Of a DNA stretch of 12,322 bases, positions 1-7,104 are shown in pieces. How positions within the stretch are numbered: position 1 is the first letter of the stretch; each line of letters begins with the position of its first letter. Source of the stretch: Chlorobiales bacterium (GTDB taxonomy: Bacteria > Bacteroidota > Chlorobiia > Chlorobiales > Chlorobiaceae). Both the position numbers and the translations under genes were made by a program. The stretch covers positions 1 through 12,322 of the forward strand of contig JAKSDB010000413.1 in the NCBI GenBank assembly GCA_022360415.1, in the 5' to 3' direction. A model generated the notes under the pieces. That model searched no databases. It was not told the origin of the DNA and saw nothing but the letters and a program-made list of their open reading frames with translations.

Positions 1-89
1 CTCGAGGTGGTGTGGAAAGGGAAGTATCTGCAATTCAGGAGGAAGTCAAAGGGCAAAAATCAAAAGTCAAAAACGGAAGAATAAAATGA
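1..89 (+). CDS. Possible C-terminal tail of a gene entering from the left
   Basis: Reading from base 3, the frame is open from the window edge to a TGA at 87-89 and gives a charged tail containing VEREVSAIQEEVKG, which looks protein-like and possibly coiled-coil. Frame 1 is also open, to a TAA at 82-84, so the frame is uncertain. The last dozen codons run through a 7-base tandem repeat (46-73), so the end of this protein would be repeat-encoded if the gene is real. No function can be assigned. Nothing rules out that this is simply intergenic DNA. Confidence 0.25.
   Translation, partial: RGGVEREVSAIQEEVKGQKSKVKNGRIK
46..73 (+). repeat. Heptamer array, GTCAAAA type (4 units)
   Basis: Four consecutive 7-base units can be read at 46, 53, 60 and 67, all close to GTCAAAA. 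The same unit occurs at 1731-1751 and, on the opposite strand, at 5570-5597. All three lie at gene ends or between genes. Confidence 0.7.
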
Positions 90-150
90 CGGGGAAGACT
101 GGCTCTGTTGAATTGTTATAACAGGCTTGATAGCTTGTTAGCGAGATGGC

Positions 151-221
151 TAAAAAAGGCGAGTCCCGACCTGTGTGTTTGCCCGCATAATCGGGAACAA
201 ATCAACAATCCCGGACTCGCC
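151..221 (-). terminator. Rho-independent terminator after the 348-residue membrane protein
   Basis: On the minus strand GGCGAGTCC (213-221) pairs with GGACTCGCC (158-166), and the second arm is followed directly by TTTTTT (152-157). The loop of about 46 bases is long but contains a further short pairing, TCGGG (191-195) with CCCGA (165-169). It starts only 7 bases past the stop codon at 228, which fits termination of the leftward rnhA/membrane-protein unit. The loop also holds two NNTGTTGA octamers on the minus strand. Confidence 0.7.
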
Positions 222-227
222 GACTGC

Positions 228-1274
228 CTACTGATTTTCCCTGTTTTCGGTTTCCGGCTTGAAAAAGCTCAATGGCAGATCGGTTTTTACAATGACCGAC
301 TCGAGATTCTGCATCACGTCAAGTTCTTTCAGAAGCGCTTTTGTAGGTTCGGTTGTCCGTGTTCCCGAGCTGCTTGAGAGTTTGATCGCACCCCAGAGGA
401 AAGTCGATGCGAAGTAAGCTGAAGTTCTGTTCCGGTAAATCCACTCGGTCTGTCCTTCGACTCCGTCGTTGAATTTGAGCGAGAGCGCGAGTTGTCGGAT
501 GCGGTTCAGGTTGCCGAGGGTTTTAACGTCTTTGTTCCCTGACGTCAGGCTTTGCAGTGCGCCCAGCGTCCAGTTTGTGGAAGAAAGGGTAAACCAGAAA
601 TGCGACTTGTAAATCGCCTTGTCGATAAGCGCTGCCGTGGTGGAGTCGCGGACAAGAAAATTTTTCTCGGGCTCGAGAAATCCTCTAAGCAGCTGCGGAC
701 TGTTGGCAAGAAGGATTTGCCGGTTGCCCGGTCTGCACACCCAGAGCGTATCTGAAAGGGCGTAACACTTTTCATTGCCGTACTTCCTGGTTTCGATGCT
801 TTTCTTTTGGAGATAGTTCGTGGTTACCGTTTCATCAAAAGCGCCCCACAGGATGCCGAGGTATTTCTGTTTTTTTGTGTTCTGCTGCTGAAATGCAAGG
901 AGAAGTGTATCCAGATCGCGTGCGGGAATGAAGCCTGTTTCATCGATAATCTGCCCAAAAGCCTTGTCCGACTGAAGCCAGCTCATTTCTTTCAGGGTGT
1001 CCGGGATGACTTCCTGCCAGAACGCGCTTTGCCTGATATCCTTCAGCCCTGCATAGATCAATGCGTCGGAGGTTCCCGGCAGACGGTCGATCACGGAAGC
1101 AAGTTCGGAGTTCAGCGGTTCAGGTTCGCTCACGGGTTTTGGCCAGTTGACCCATAAAAGCTGCGCGACCAGGCCGATGGTGCCTAAAATCAACACTATC
1201 AGGAGAAGGCTCGGCTTTTTTTTCGCTTTTTTGTCTCCGGGCTGCGGGGTTTGCTGTTCCGGCTGGTTTTCCAT
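228..1274 (-). CDS. Conserved hypothetical single-pass membrane protein, 348 residues
   Basis: I do not recognise a characterised family. The N-terminus is a Pro/Gln-rich, Lys-rich cytoplasmic stretch (residues 1-20, with KKAKKKP). One hydrophobic segment follows at about 21-43, and then a soluble domain of about 300 residues that should sit on the periplasmic side (positive-inside rule). The soluble part has no transmembrane segments and no catalytic motif that I can name. Its general look, with repeated short strands and NRQILLANSPQLL-type segments, recalls large DUF3352-like extracytoplasmic proteins, but that is only an impression. It lies 7 bases downstream of the rnhA stop and is followed at once by a terminator, so it is the last gene of a two-gene unit. 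No clear Shine-Dalgarno sequence precedes the ATG. Reality of the gene is near certain; its function is open. Confidence 0.85.
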   Translation of the reverse strand: MENQPEQQTPQPGDKKAKKKPSLLLIVLILGTIGLVAQLLWVNWPKPVSEPEPLNSELASVIDRLPGTSDALIYAGLKDIRQSAFWQEVIPDTLKEMSWLQSDKAFGQIIDETGFIPARDLDTLLLAFQQQNTKKQKYLGILWGAFDETVTTNYLQKKSIETRKYGNEKCYALSDTLWVCRPGNRQILLANSPQLLRGFLEPEKNFLVRDSTTAALIDKAIYKSHFWFTLSSTNWTLGALQSLTSGNKDVKTLGNLNRIRQLALSLKFNDGVEGQTEWIYRNRTSAYFASTFLWGAIKLSSSSGTRTTEPTKALLKELDVMQNLESVIVKTDLPLSFFKPETENRENQ

Positions 1275-1281
1275 ACAGGAG

Positions 1282-1722
1282 CTAACTGTTGTTCAGGATC
1301 GCTTCACGCGCAAGAAAGTCACAGCGGTTGTTGTATTCGTTATCGCTGTGCCCTTTAACCTTGTGAAAGGTAACATTGTGCAATCTAATCAACTCGAGTA
1401 TTTTTTTCCAGAGGTCAATATTTTCAACCGGTTTTTTTGCCGACGTTCTCCAGTTGTTTATCGTCCATTTTTTCAGCCATTGCTGATTGATTGCATTGAC
1501 AAGGTAGCTCGAATCACTGTAGATGTCGACGTTGCAGGGTTCCTTCAGCGCTTCGAGGCCTTTGATCGCGGCCATCAGTTCCATGCGGTTGTTGGTTGTG
1601 GAAGGAGAGTACCCGGAGATTTCCCGCCGTACATCGCCGTACATGAGCAGAGCCCCCCATCCGCCTTTTCCCGGGTTGCCGCTGCACGCTCCGTCGGTGT
1701 ATATGGTTACTTTTTTAGGCAT
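1282..1722 (-). CDS. rnhA: Ribonuclease HI
   Basis: This is a cytoplasmic endonuclease that cuts the RNA strand of RNA-DNA hybrids, used in primer and R-loop removal. At 146 residues it has the usual length of a bacterial RNase HI without extra domains. All catalytic residues are visible: Asp10 in YTDGACSGNPG, Glu48 in NNRMELMA, Asp70 in YSDSSYL, His125 in KGHSDN and Asp135 in the motif NNRCDFLA. The basic, tryptophan-rich handle region (WLKKWTINNWR, about 82-92) of the E. coli type is present. It starts with ATG at 1722, and the membrane-protein gene follows after 7 bases, probably on the same mRNA. A GTCAAAA heptamer array lies directly upstream of the start, where a leader would be. No Shine-Dalgarno sequence is evident. 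Confidence 0.96.
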   Translation of the reverse strand: MPKKVTIYTDGACSGNPGKGGWGALLMYGDVRREISGYSPSTTNNRMELMAAIKGLEALKEPCNVDIYSDSSYLVNAINQQWLKKWTINNWRTSAKKPVENIDLWKKILELIRLHNVTFHKVKGHSDNEYNNRCDFLAREAILNNS

Positions 1723-1730
1723 CGCAAAAA

Positions 1731-1751
1731 GTCAAAGGTCAAAAATCAAAA
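1731..1751 (+). repeat. Heptamer array, GTCAAAA type (3 units)
   Basis: Three 7-base units start at 1731, 1738 and 1745 (GTCAAAG, GTCAAAA, ATCAAAA). They begin 9 bases outside the rnhA start codon and match the array at 46-73 in unit and orientation. Confidence 0.7.
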
Positions 1752-1826
1752 ATAATACCTGCTTGCCCTATACTGTTCTGTAGACCGGCGATTCAGTATA
1801 AATTTCTCCTTTTTCCTCAGCAGAAC

Positions 1827-1859
1827 AAAAAAGCTCAACCACGGTCTTATGATTGAGCT
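1827..1859 (-). terminator. Rho-independent terminator after rpmB
   Basis: On the minus strand AGCTCAA (1853-1859) pairs with TTGAGCT (1832-1838) across a 14-base loop, and a T-run (1827-1832) follows. It lies about 35 bases beyond the rpmB stop and would end the leftward trpD-bchG-rpmB transcription. The facing strand has an A-rich flank on the other side (1864-1872) but no good T-run, so the element is mainly one-directional. Confidence 0.8.
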
Positions 1860-1891
1860 CTGACAAAAAAAATGAATGCCTTCCGAAAGAG

Positions 1892-2110
1892 TTACTTGAG
1901 TAGCTTTGCAAGCTCGGCTGTTCCGGTTTTCGACATGATTTTCATTGCTTTCGCGGAAAGACGAACTTTTACCCAGCGTTTTTCTTCCTCGAGCCAGATC
2001 CTTTTGGTATGGAGGTTGGGCTCGAAGCGCTTGCGGCGATGGTTATTCGCGTGCGATACCGTATTTCCGTATTTCGGGCGCTTCCCTGTCAGCTTGCAGA
2101 CTTTGGACAT
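1892..2110 (-). CDS. rpmB: 50S ribosomal protein L28
   Basis: A 72-residue basic protein with the L28 signature near the N-terminus: SKVCKLTGKRPKYGN, then SHANNHRRKRFEPNL and RIWLEEEKRWVKVRLSAKAMK. L28 binds 23S rRNA in the large subunit. The zinc-ribbon cysteine pairs found in some L28 proteins are absent; only Cys5 is seen, so this is the non-zinc form. A good Shine-Dalgarno stretch (AAGGAAAG on the minus strand) precedes the ATG, stronger than for the neighbouring genes. A 76-base gap separates it from bchG upstream. The gap is A/T-rich and could hold its own promoter (TATATT on the minus strand, without a good -35 box), as expected for a ribosomal gene. No rpmG or other ribosomal gene is adjacent. 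Confidence 0.97.
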   Translation of the reverse strand: MSKVCKLTGKRPKYGNTVSHANNHRRKRFEPNLHTKRIWLEEEKRWVKVRLSAKAMKIMSKTGTAELAKLLK

Positions 2111-2186
2111 AATGACTTTCCTTCTCGTTGTGAAAATGAATGCGAATATAGTAATTCTTTGGAAAGTAAAAAAGCTTCTTGGGGAG

Positions 2187-3179
2187 TCAGGGCCTGATAC
2201 CTACAGCGCAAACCATCATGGCAAGCACATACAGCAGTGTGCCGAAAGCGTTGTACCAGACAGCCTTTTCTTTTGGGTTGTCTATCAGGATCTTCTGCAT
2301 GGGAATCTGGAGCGCAAGCAGAAGTACGGCTATGCCCGTCGTCAGGTAAGCCTCTTTTGCCAGCAGGATCCCGATGGCGGCAAGTTGGGCGATGTCCATG
2401 ATGACGGATGCCAGTATGGCGGCTTTTTTCTCGCCGAGCTGAACAGGGATGGAAGCAACCTTTCTGATATTGTCTCCCACGACGGATTTGAAGTCGTTAA
2501 GCGTCATGATGCCATGGGCGCCGAGGGAAAAGATGATGGCAAGAGCGATCGATTCCGAAGAGGGGATTCCCTGGGTGATGGCAAAGCTGCCGGTAAGCCA
2601 TGCGACCCCTTCATAGGCAGAGCCCACGATGAGGTTACCGAACCATCCGTTTCTTTTGGCGCGTAAAGGAGGGCCCGAGTAGGTATGGGACATGAGTACT
2701 CCGACAAATGCGATAGCCATGACGTAAGGGTGGATCGACCAGGCAACAAGGAAACCGGTCATGATAAGTGTAAACGTAATAATCCAGCTTGCCTGCTTTG
2801 AAATCTTTCCAGCGGGTATGGGGCGACCGGGCTCATTGATCGCGTCTACTTCGCGATCAAAGTAATCGTTCATTGTCTGCGACATGGCACACATCAGCGG
2901 GCCTGCAAGGATGATACCGCGGAGCAGGATGGACCAGTTGGAAAGGATGTCTTCACCGGTTGAGACAACACCGCAGGCGAAAGCCCACATTGGCGGGAAC
3001 CATGTTACCGGTTTCATAAGCGGCAGGATCGCCGATGGCTCCAGCCTGAAGCCCGGTTTGTTGACATTGGCAAGAGCCTGCCGAATAGCTTTTTCCCTTG
3101 CCGCGCTTACCCCGGATGAAAGCAGCTGTGCCTGAAGGTTCTGCTCAAGCTCGGTATTGCCGGCGTTACGTCCGTTCAT
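2187..3179 (-). CDS. bchG: (Bacterio)chlorophyll synthase, UbiA-type prenyltransferase
   Basis: This integral membrane enzyme esterifies (bacterio)chlorophyllide with geranylgeranyl or phytyl diphosphate, the step that attaches the lipid tail. The first Asp-rich motif is NDYFDREVDAINEPGRPIP (104-122), with Asp105, Asp109 and Asp112 positioned to bind Mg-diphosphate. The second is LNDFKSVVGD (227-236). The segment KPVTWFPPMWAFACG (56-70) just before the first motif is characteristic of chlorophyll synthases rather than of UbiA or MenA. Several hydrophobic helices follow, and the 330-residue length is normal for the family. Green sulfur bacteria carry three paralogs (bchG for BChl a, chlG for Chl a, bchK for the chlorosome BChl c/d/e). 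I choose bchG because of these motifs and because I recall bchG beside trpD in Chlorobaculum tepidum. The family is near certain and the paralog less so. The trpD stop lies 62 bases upstream, so cotranscription is plausible. No clear Shine-Dalgarno site is seen. Confidence 0.88.
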   Translation of the reverse strand: MNGRNAGNTELEQNLQAQLLSSGVSAAREKAIRQALANVNKPGFRLEPSAILPLMKPVTWFPPMWAFACGVVSTGEDILSNWSILLRGIILAGPLMCAMSQTMNDYFDREVDAINEPGRPIPAGKISKQASWIITFTLIMTGFLVAWSIHPYVMAIAFVGVLMSHTYSGPPLRAKRNGWFGNLIVGSAYEGVAWLTGSFAITQGIPSSESIALAIIFSLGAHGIMTLNDFKSVVGDNIRKVASIPVQLGEKKAAILASVIMDIAQLAAIGILLAKEAYLTTGIAVLLLALQIPMQKILIDNPKEKAVWYNAFGTLLYVLAMMVCAVGIRP

Positions 3180-3241
3180 GGTTTACGGGTTCATGAAACA
3201 AAGCAACAATAATACGAGTTTTTCCGCAGAAATGTAAGCAT

Positions 3242-4297
3242 TTACTTGATCGAAGTTCGGTATTTGTCAGCAATTTCACCATTTAGGGACAAAACCCTTT
3301 CAAACTGTGAAAGCGCTTTTCCACTTTCCAGACAGTCCCTGGTTTTGCTCAGGCCGTCATCGATACAGTTTGCGCATCCGGAAACATAGCATGCCATGGC
3401 AGCGCTGTAAAGTGCGGCTTCGGTCTGCGACTGTGTGGCACTTCCGTCAAGAATTTTCAGGATAATCTTCGCGTTATGTTTATTGTCGCCTCCCCTCAGA
3501 TCGGCGATGTTCCACCGGGAGAGTCCGAATGTTTCCGGCAGGGCTTCATGATACCTTATTTCACCTTCCTGAAGTTCGGCAATGTGTGTAGTACCGCATA
3601 CACTGGGCTCGTCGAGCCCGGCCCCTGATTCGGTTTCTCCGTGAACAACCATTGCATGACAGCAGCCGGTTTCTTTCAGGGTTTCTACATAGATGTCCAT
3701 GACGGATATGTCGAAGACGCCCACAACCTGCCGGCTTACCCTTGCGGGATTCACCAGGGGCCCGAGCATATTGAAGATGGTTTTGATGCCCAGCTCCTTT
3801 CGCACCTGTGCCACGGCTTTCATCGAAGGGTGGTAAAGCGGGGCGAAAAGGAAGGCGAACCCGGTTTCACGGAAAAGCTCTTCGGTTCCTTCAGGCGGCA
3901 GATCTATGCGGTATCCAAGAGTTTCAAGGACATCGGCACTGCCGCAGCGGCTTGTCACAGACCGGTTTCCGTGCTTGGCAATGCGGACACCTGTGCCGTT
4001 TGCTATGATAGCCGCGGCAGTGGAGATGTTGAAGGTGCCGGTCTGGTCGCCTCCTGTCCCGCAGGTGTCCACCGCATCGGCATCGAGATGAACCGGAGTT
4101 ACTCTGGAGATAAGCGAGTTATAGGAGCCTATGACCTCTTCAGCCGTTACCCCCTTTTTCTGAAGCAAAACGAGAACAGCTGCTATAACACTGTCGGGGA
4201 ACTCACCCTGCATGATTCCCGTCATGCAATCTTCCATCTCTCCACGTGAAAGATCGCGGTCCGCGAGCAGCTTGTGAAGTAACTCCTTGTACTGCAT
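3242..4297 (-). CDS. trpD: Anthranilate phosphoribosyltransferase
   Basis: It transfers the phosphoribosyl group of PRPP to anthranilate, the second step of tryptophan synthesis, in the cytoplasm. At 351 residues it is the usual length. Visible motifs are the PRPP/Mg glycine loop CGTGGD (79-84), NISTAAA (90-96), KHGNRSVTSRCGSADVLE (108-125) that shapes the anthranilate channel, the segment KTIFNMLGPLVNPA, and VHGETESGAGLDE toward the C-terminus. The frame is open upstream to 4921, but that extension lies on the opposite strand of pepP. The family starts with MQYKELL-like helices, so I place the start at ATG 4297. The other trp genes are not nearby; in this window it stands alone ahead of bchG. 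A 99-base A/T-rich gap separates it from divergent pepP and must hold promoters for both. Confidence 0.96.
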   Translation of the reverse strand: MQYKELLHKLLADRDLSRGEMEDCMTGIMQGEFPDSVIAAVLVLLQKKGVTAEEVIGSYNSLISRVTPVHLDADAVDTCGTGGDQTGTFNISTAAAIIANGTGVRIAKHGNRSVTSRCGSADVLETLGYRIDLPPEGTEELFRETGFAFLFAPLYHPSMKAVAQVRKELGIKTIFNMLGPLVNPARVSRQVVGVFDISVMDIYVETLKETGCCHAMVVHGETESGAGLDEPSVCGTTHIAELQEGEIRYHEALPETFGLSRWNIADLRGGDNKHNAKIILKILDGSATQSQTEAALYSAAMACYVSGCANCIDDGLSKTRDCLESGKALSQFERVLSLNGEIADKYRTSIK

Positions 4298-4396
4298 AGA
4301 AAAACAAAGCGTTGACAAATAGAAAAACCCTTTAAAGCTATAAATTAAAATAAGAATGCCAACGATAACAATAAACTGCTCAATGAGCTGAATACC
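4298..4396. promoter_or_regulatory. Divergent promoter region between trpD and pepP
   Basis: This 99-base, strongly A/T-rich gap is the only DNA between two divergent starts, so it should hold both promoters. A perfect TTGACA is seen on the plus strand at 4312-4317. The best -10-like match in that direction, TATAAA at 4339-4344, leaves a 21-base spacer, which is too long, so I do not name a specific promoter. No strong operator-like dyad or attenuator was seen upstream of trpD. Confidence 0.4.
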
Positions 4397-5461
4397 ATGT
4401 CGAAAAAGCTCGAACCGTTTCTGGAAAAAATGTCCCGGATGGATGTCGATACGTTGATGGTATCCGATCTTCATGTTATACGATGGCTGACAGGGTTCAG
4501 CGGTTCCAGTGCGAGAGTGCTGCTCAGCCGGCAGAAAAGCCTTCTCTTTACCGATTTCCGCTACGGTGAACAGGTGAAGCAGGAGGTTGATGCCATGGAA
4601 TCCGTAATCATACAGAACAGCTTTTGTGATTCGATTATAGAAGGAGGATATGTTCGAGGAAGGCGTGTTGCCATCCAGTCCGAGCATCTGACGGTGCGTG
4701 AAGCGGAAAAGCTCGGAGAAAAACTGAAAGAGGTGGATATCGTGCCGGTGGAAGGCTTTTTTGATGAGTTCCGGGTAATAAAAAACGATCGGGAAATCAG
4801 ATGGATGAAACAGGCCGCGGCAATCAGCGAGAAGGTTTTCGAGGAAATCCTGCCCCTGATTTCCCCTGACGTGACAGAAGCCGAGATTGCGGCTGAAATA
4901 AGTTGCCGGCACAAACGCCACGGTGCCGAGAAAGACTCGTTCGAGCCAATTGTCGCATCAGGCGTTCGATCGGCTCTTCCCCATGCCAGGCCCGGCAAAG
5001 AGAAATTCAGACCGGGGGACCTGATCGTGATCGATATGGGGTGTGTCTGTAATGGCTATGCATCTGACCAGACAAGGACGGTTGCGTTGGGCAGAGTGCC
5101 GGATGAGGCAAGGAAGATATATGAAATAACAAGGGAAGCGCAGCAACTGGGGGCCGATTCGGCCCGGCCCGGAATGCCCGGTAAAGAGCTCGATGCCCTG
5201 GTGCGCGGCTACATCGAGAAACATGGCTACAATGATTTTTTCGGCCACGGTCTCGGTCACGGTGTTGGAGTGGAGGTTCACGAAAAGCCGCGGCTCGGGA
5301 AAACATCGGAAGATAATCTGCCTGTAGGTTCGGTGTTTACCATAGAGCCGGGGATTTACCTGCCGGGAAAATTCGGGGTCCGCATAGAAGATACCGTGAT
5401 TATGCGAGAGAACGGGGTCGAACCCTTTCAGCAGCTTACCAGGGAGCTGATTGAATTGTAA
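4397..5461 (+). CDS. pepP: M24-family metallopeptidase, Xaa-Pro aminopeptidase
   Basis: A dinuclear-metal aminopeptidase with the pita-bread fold that removes N-terminal residues preceding proline. All five metal ligands are visible: Asp213 (VIDMG), Asp224 (YASDQTRT), His288 (GHGLGHGVG), Glu317 (FTIEPGIY) and Glu331 (GVRIED). His284 of HGLGHGVG matches the substrate-side histidine. Residues 1-125 form the creatinase-like N-terminal domain (LTGFSGSSARVLL), and 130-354 form the catalytic domain. The length of 354 fits the short bacterial PepQ/PepP-like group, so Xaa-Pro dipeptidase (pepQ) is the main alternative; the symbol is a family-level choice. It is cytoplasmic, with no signal peptide. 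It is the first gene rightward from the divergent trpD gap. cutA follows after a 140-base repeat-rich spacer, so cotranscription is uncertain. Confidence 0.92.
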   Translation: MSKKLEPFLEKMSRMDVDTLMVSDLHVIRWLTGFSGSSARVLLSRQKSLLFTDFRYGEQVKQEVDAMESVIIQNSFCDSIIEGGYVRGRRVAIQSEHLTVREAEKLGEKLKEVDIVPVEGFFDEFRVIKNDREIRWMKQAAAISEKVFEEILPLISPDVTEAEIAAEISCRHKRHGAEKDSFEPIVASGVRSALPHARPGKEKFRPGDLIVIDMGCVCNGYASDQTRTVALGRVPDEARKIYEITREAQQLGADSARPGMPGKELDALVRGYIEKHGYNDFFGHGLGHGVGVEVHEKPRLGKTSEDNLPVGSVFTIEPGIYLPGKFGVRIEDTVIMRENGVEPFQQLTRELIEL

Positions 5462-5471
5462 GGGAAAGTTG

Positions 5472-5511
5472 TTGAATTGTTGATCTGTTTAACTGTTTAT
5501 TTGTTGAGCTT
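5472..5511 (+). repeat. Octamer array, NNTGTTGA type (about 5 units)
   Basis: Units of 8 bases can be read from 5472: TTGAATTG, then TTGATCTG, TTTAACTG, TTTATTTG and TTGAGCTT. In another phase the shared core is TGTTGA or TGTTTA. The same unit is found at 104-119 on the plus strand and, on the minus strand, at 7274-7306 and 196-211. Confidence 0.65.
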
Positions 5512-5514
5512 TTG

Positions 5515-5556
5515 ACTGGGATCGTGCTCGTTCTCGTAATCGAAAAGATTATCGAC
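5515..5556 (-). repeat. Hexamer array, GANNAC type
   Basis: On the minus strand the spacer reads GATTAC, GAGAAC, GAGCAC and GATCCC in strict 6-base phase, with a more diverged continuation. It sits between the octamer array and the heptamer array of the same pepP-cutA spacer. A short TAATC/GATTA hairpin with a GAAAA loop lies inside it (5537-5551). Confidence 0.5.
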
Positions 5557-5569
5557 GCCAGGATTCTTT

Positions 5570-5597
5570 TTTTAACTTTTAACCTTTGAATTTTGAC
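5570..5597 (-). repeat. Heptamer array, GTCAAAA type (4 units)
   Basis: On the minus strand four 7-base units run GTCAAAA, TTCAAAG, GTTAAAA, GTTAAAA. It ends 4 bases before the cutA ATG, so it occupies the place of the cutA ribosome binding site, and no Shine-Dalgarno sequence is left there. Confidence 0.7.
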
Positions 5598-5601
5598 TTC
5601 A

Positions 5602-5931
5602 ATGAAAGGATACTGTCTGGTCACAACGACCGCTCCGGACAGGGAAGTGGCCGATGCTCTTTCGGAAGGATTGCTGAAAGAAGGTCTTGCGGCGTGTATC
5701 CATATGCAGGATATTCGCAGCCGTTATGTCTGGGAAGCAAAGCTTTGCAAGGAAGAAGAAACTGTTTTATGGATCAAGACACTCGAAAAGCATTACGAAA
5801 GTATCGAGGAATATATTCTGCTGCACCATCCCTATGATCTTCCTGAAATCATCAAGGTCTCCGTTTCGGGCGGATTGCCGGGATACCTGAAATGGGTGGC
5901 AGATACGGCGAGAGGTTCAGGAACGTCCTAA
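5602..5931 (+). CDS. cutA: CutA1 divalent-cation tolerance protein
   Basis: A 109-residue protein of the CutA1 family: small, very stable trimers of PII-like fold linked genetically to copper tolerance in E. coli, with unsettled biochemistry. Family signatures are seen: TTTAPDREVADAL at the first strand and helix, LAACIHMQDIRSRYVWEAKL (29-48), ETVLWIKT (53-60) and HHPYDLPEII (75-84). I chose ATG 5602; a TTG nine bases earlier is in frame but falls in the heptamer array. The last 15 bases overlap the end of holB on the other strand. Nothing nearby indicates metal regulation. Confidence 0.93.
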   Translation: MKGYCLVTTTAPDREVADALSEGLLKEGLAACIHMQDIRSRYVWEAKLCKEEETVLWIKTLEKHYESIEEYILLHHPYDLPEIIKVSVSGGLPGYLKWVADTARGSGTS

Positions 5932-7089
5932 CAGGCTTTTTACCCGGATTACGTAAGCGGAAAGGGTCAGCAGGGGATTGACGTTACGCTGGATGCTTCG
6001 GATAGCTTCCTCGGTTGCGGTTGAGAGAGCATAAAAGTCGGGATCAGGAAAATTATGAACGAAACGGTCGATCGTTTCGCCAAGATCAGGGTTGTTAAGC
6101 GATTTCCAGTCCGGGTCGATGATTCTGTGCTGAATATCCTGAAAGAAAAGCAGAAGAGAAGCCAGAAGAGCGATGATTTCCTGTTTTCCCATGTTTCTCG
6201 ACAGTTCCTCCGTCCCTGAAACAGCCTCGGAAAGCCTGTTCGGGGTAAGCACGTTTCGCAGAAAATCGACTGCCTTGTTACGGGTTTCGATGCCTTCGAA
6301 AATCTCCATTCCTCCTTCTTCAAAACTGTTGACCATGTCTACAGCGACACGGAGATTTCCTCTTGAAAAATTGATGATAAAATGTTTCATCTCATCCTGG
6401 AGTCCGGGATAAGCTTTCTGTAGCCAGTTGTCGAGGTCGGAGGATTTTATTCTCGAGAATTTCAATGCCTGGCAGCGCGAACGGATGGTCGTCAGGACGC
6501 TTTCGGGGCGTGATGATACCAGAATGAAAAGGACATGTTCCGGAGGTTCTTCAAGCAGCTTCAGCAGTTTGTTGGCTGCTGAAGGGTGCAGTTTTTCCGG
6601 CTGTGACAGGATGAACACTTTTTTCCCTTTTTGAGCGGGCATGAACGAAGCTTTTTGCTGGAGAACGTTTACCTGCTCGGTGAGAATGCCCATCGAACGG
6701 TCCATCGAGGGGGTGAAATAGGGGTTTCGCGTTTTCTGCCCGATAAGGGATTCATACCGTTCCCTTGCCTCGGATGTGCGTTTGTTTTCGGCTTTTGCCG
6801 GGTCGTTTCTTTCAAGGAGGGCTGATTCGACGGGGAAGACATATTCGATATCCGGGTGCATGAAGGTATCAATAGTGCGGCAGCTGTGGCAGATGCCGCA
6901 TGAACCGGAATCGCGGGTGGCATCACTGCCTTCGCAATTGAGCACTTTCGCGAGCTCAAAAGCGACCGACTCTTTTCCTGTGCCTTCCGGTCCCGTGAAA
7001 AGATAGGCATGAGAAAGCCTTCCTGATGATGCGGCTTTTCGCAGGATGCGTACCTGCATGTTTTGACCGATAATATCCTGCCAGCTCAT
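5917..7089 (-). CDS. holB: DNA polymerase III delta-prime subunit (clamp loader AAA+ protein)
   Basis: It is part of the clamp loader that opens the beta sliding clamp and places it on primed DNA. Of its 390 residues, the N-terminal AAA+ domain shows SHAYLFTGPEGTGKE with an intact P-loop (33-40), and a four-cysteine zinc site (Cys52, Cys64, Cys67, Cys70). It also has AANKLLKLLEEPPEHVLFIL (171-190) and the SRC motif IRSRCQ (202-207). The Walker B position reads VFILSQPEKL rather than the usual DEAD-like sequence. The acidic ATPase residues are therefore absent, which fits a delta-prime subunit that does not hydrolyse ATP and argues against DnaX. The C-terminal 170 residues are poorly conserved, as usual. 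I chose ATG 7089 (MSWQDIIGQ); an in-frame TTG at 7110 lies in a repeat. The 3-prime end overlaps cutA by 15 bases. Confidence 0.92.
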   Translation of the reverse strand: MSWQDIIGQNMQVRILRKAASSGRLSHAYLFTGPEGTGKESVAFELAKVLNCEGSDATRDSGSCGICHSCRTIDTFMHPDIEYVFPVESALLERNDPAKAENKRTSEARERYESLIGQKTRNPYFTPSMDRSMGILTEQVNVLQQKASFMPAQKGKKVFILSQPEKLHPSAANKLLKLLEEPPEHVLFILVSSRPESVLTTIRSRCQALKFSRIKSSDLDNWLQKAYPGLQDEMKHFIINFSRGNLRVAVDMVNSFEEGGMEIFEGIETRNKAVDFLRNVLTPNRLSEAVSGTEELSRNMGKQEIIALLASLLLFFQDIQHRIIDPDWKSLNNPDLGETIDRFVHNFPDPDFYALSTATEEAIRSIQRNVNPLLTLSAYVIRVKSLLGRS

Positions 7090-7104
7090 GGTGTATTGGA
7101 ATAG

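Noticed and set aside
46..73. Short repeat arrays as possible CRISPR
   Set aside because: Units are 6-8 bases, degenerate and without spacers, and no cas gene is present.
1147..1755. 202-codon plus-strand open frame opposite rnhA
   Set aside because: It is a shadow of rnhA, whose five catalytic residues are intact on the other strand.
1872..2666. 264-codon plus-strand open frame opposite rpmB and bchG
   Set aside because: It runs antisense across two clear genes and their spacer, and has no domain of its own.
4312..4344. TTGACA plus TATAAA as the pepP promoter
   Set aside because: The 21-base spacer is outside the usual range, so only a general promoter region is reported.
4298..4921. N-terminal extension of trpD by about 208 codons
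   Set aside because: It lies antisense to pepP, which has all its catalytic residues, and the normal TrpD N-terminus begins at ATG 4297.
5917..7089. holB as dnaX (tau/gamma)
   Set aside because: The Walker B acidic residues are missing, the protein is only 390 residues, and there is no tau-like C-terminal extension.
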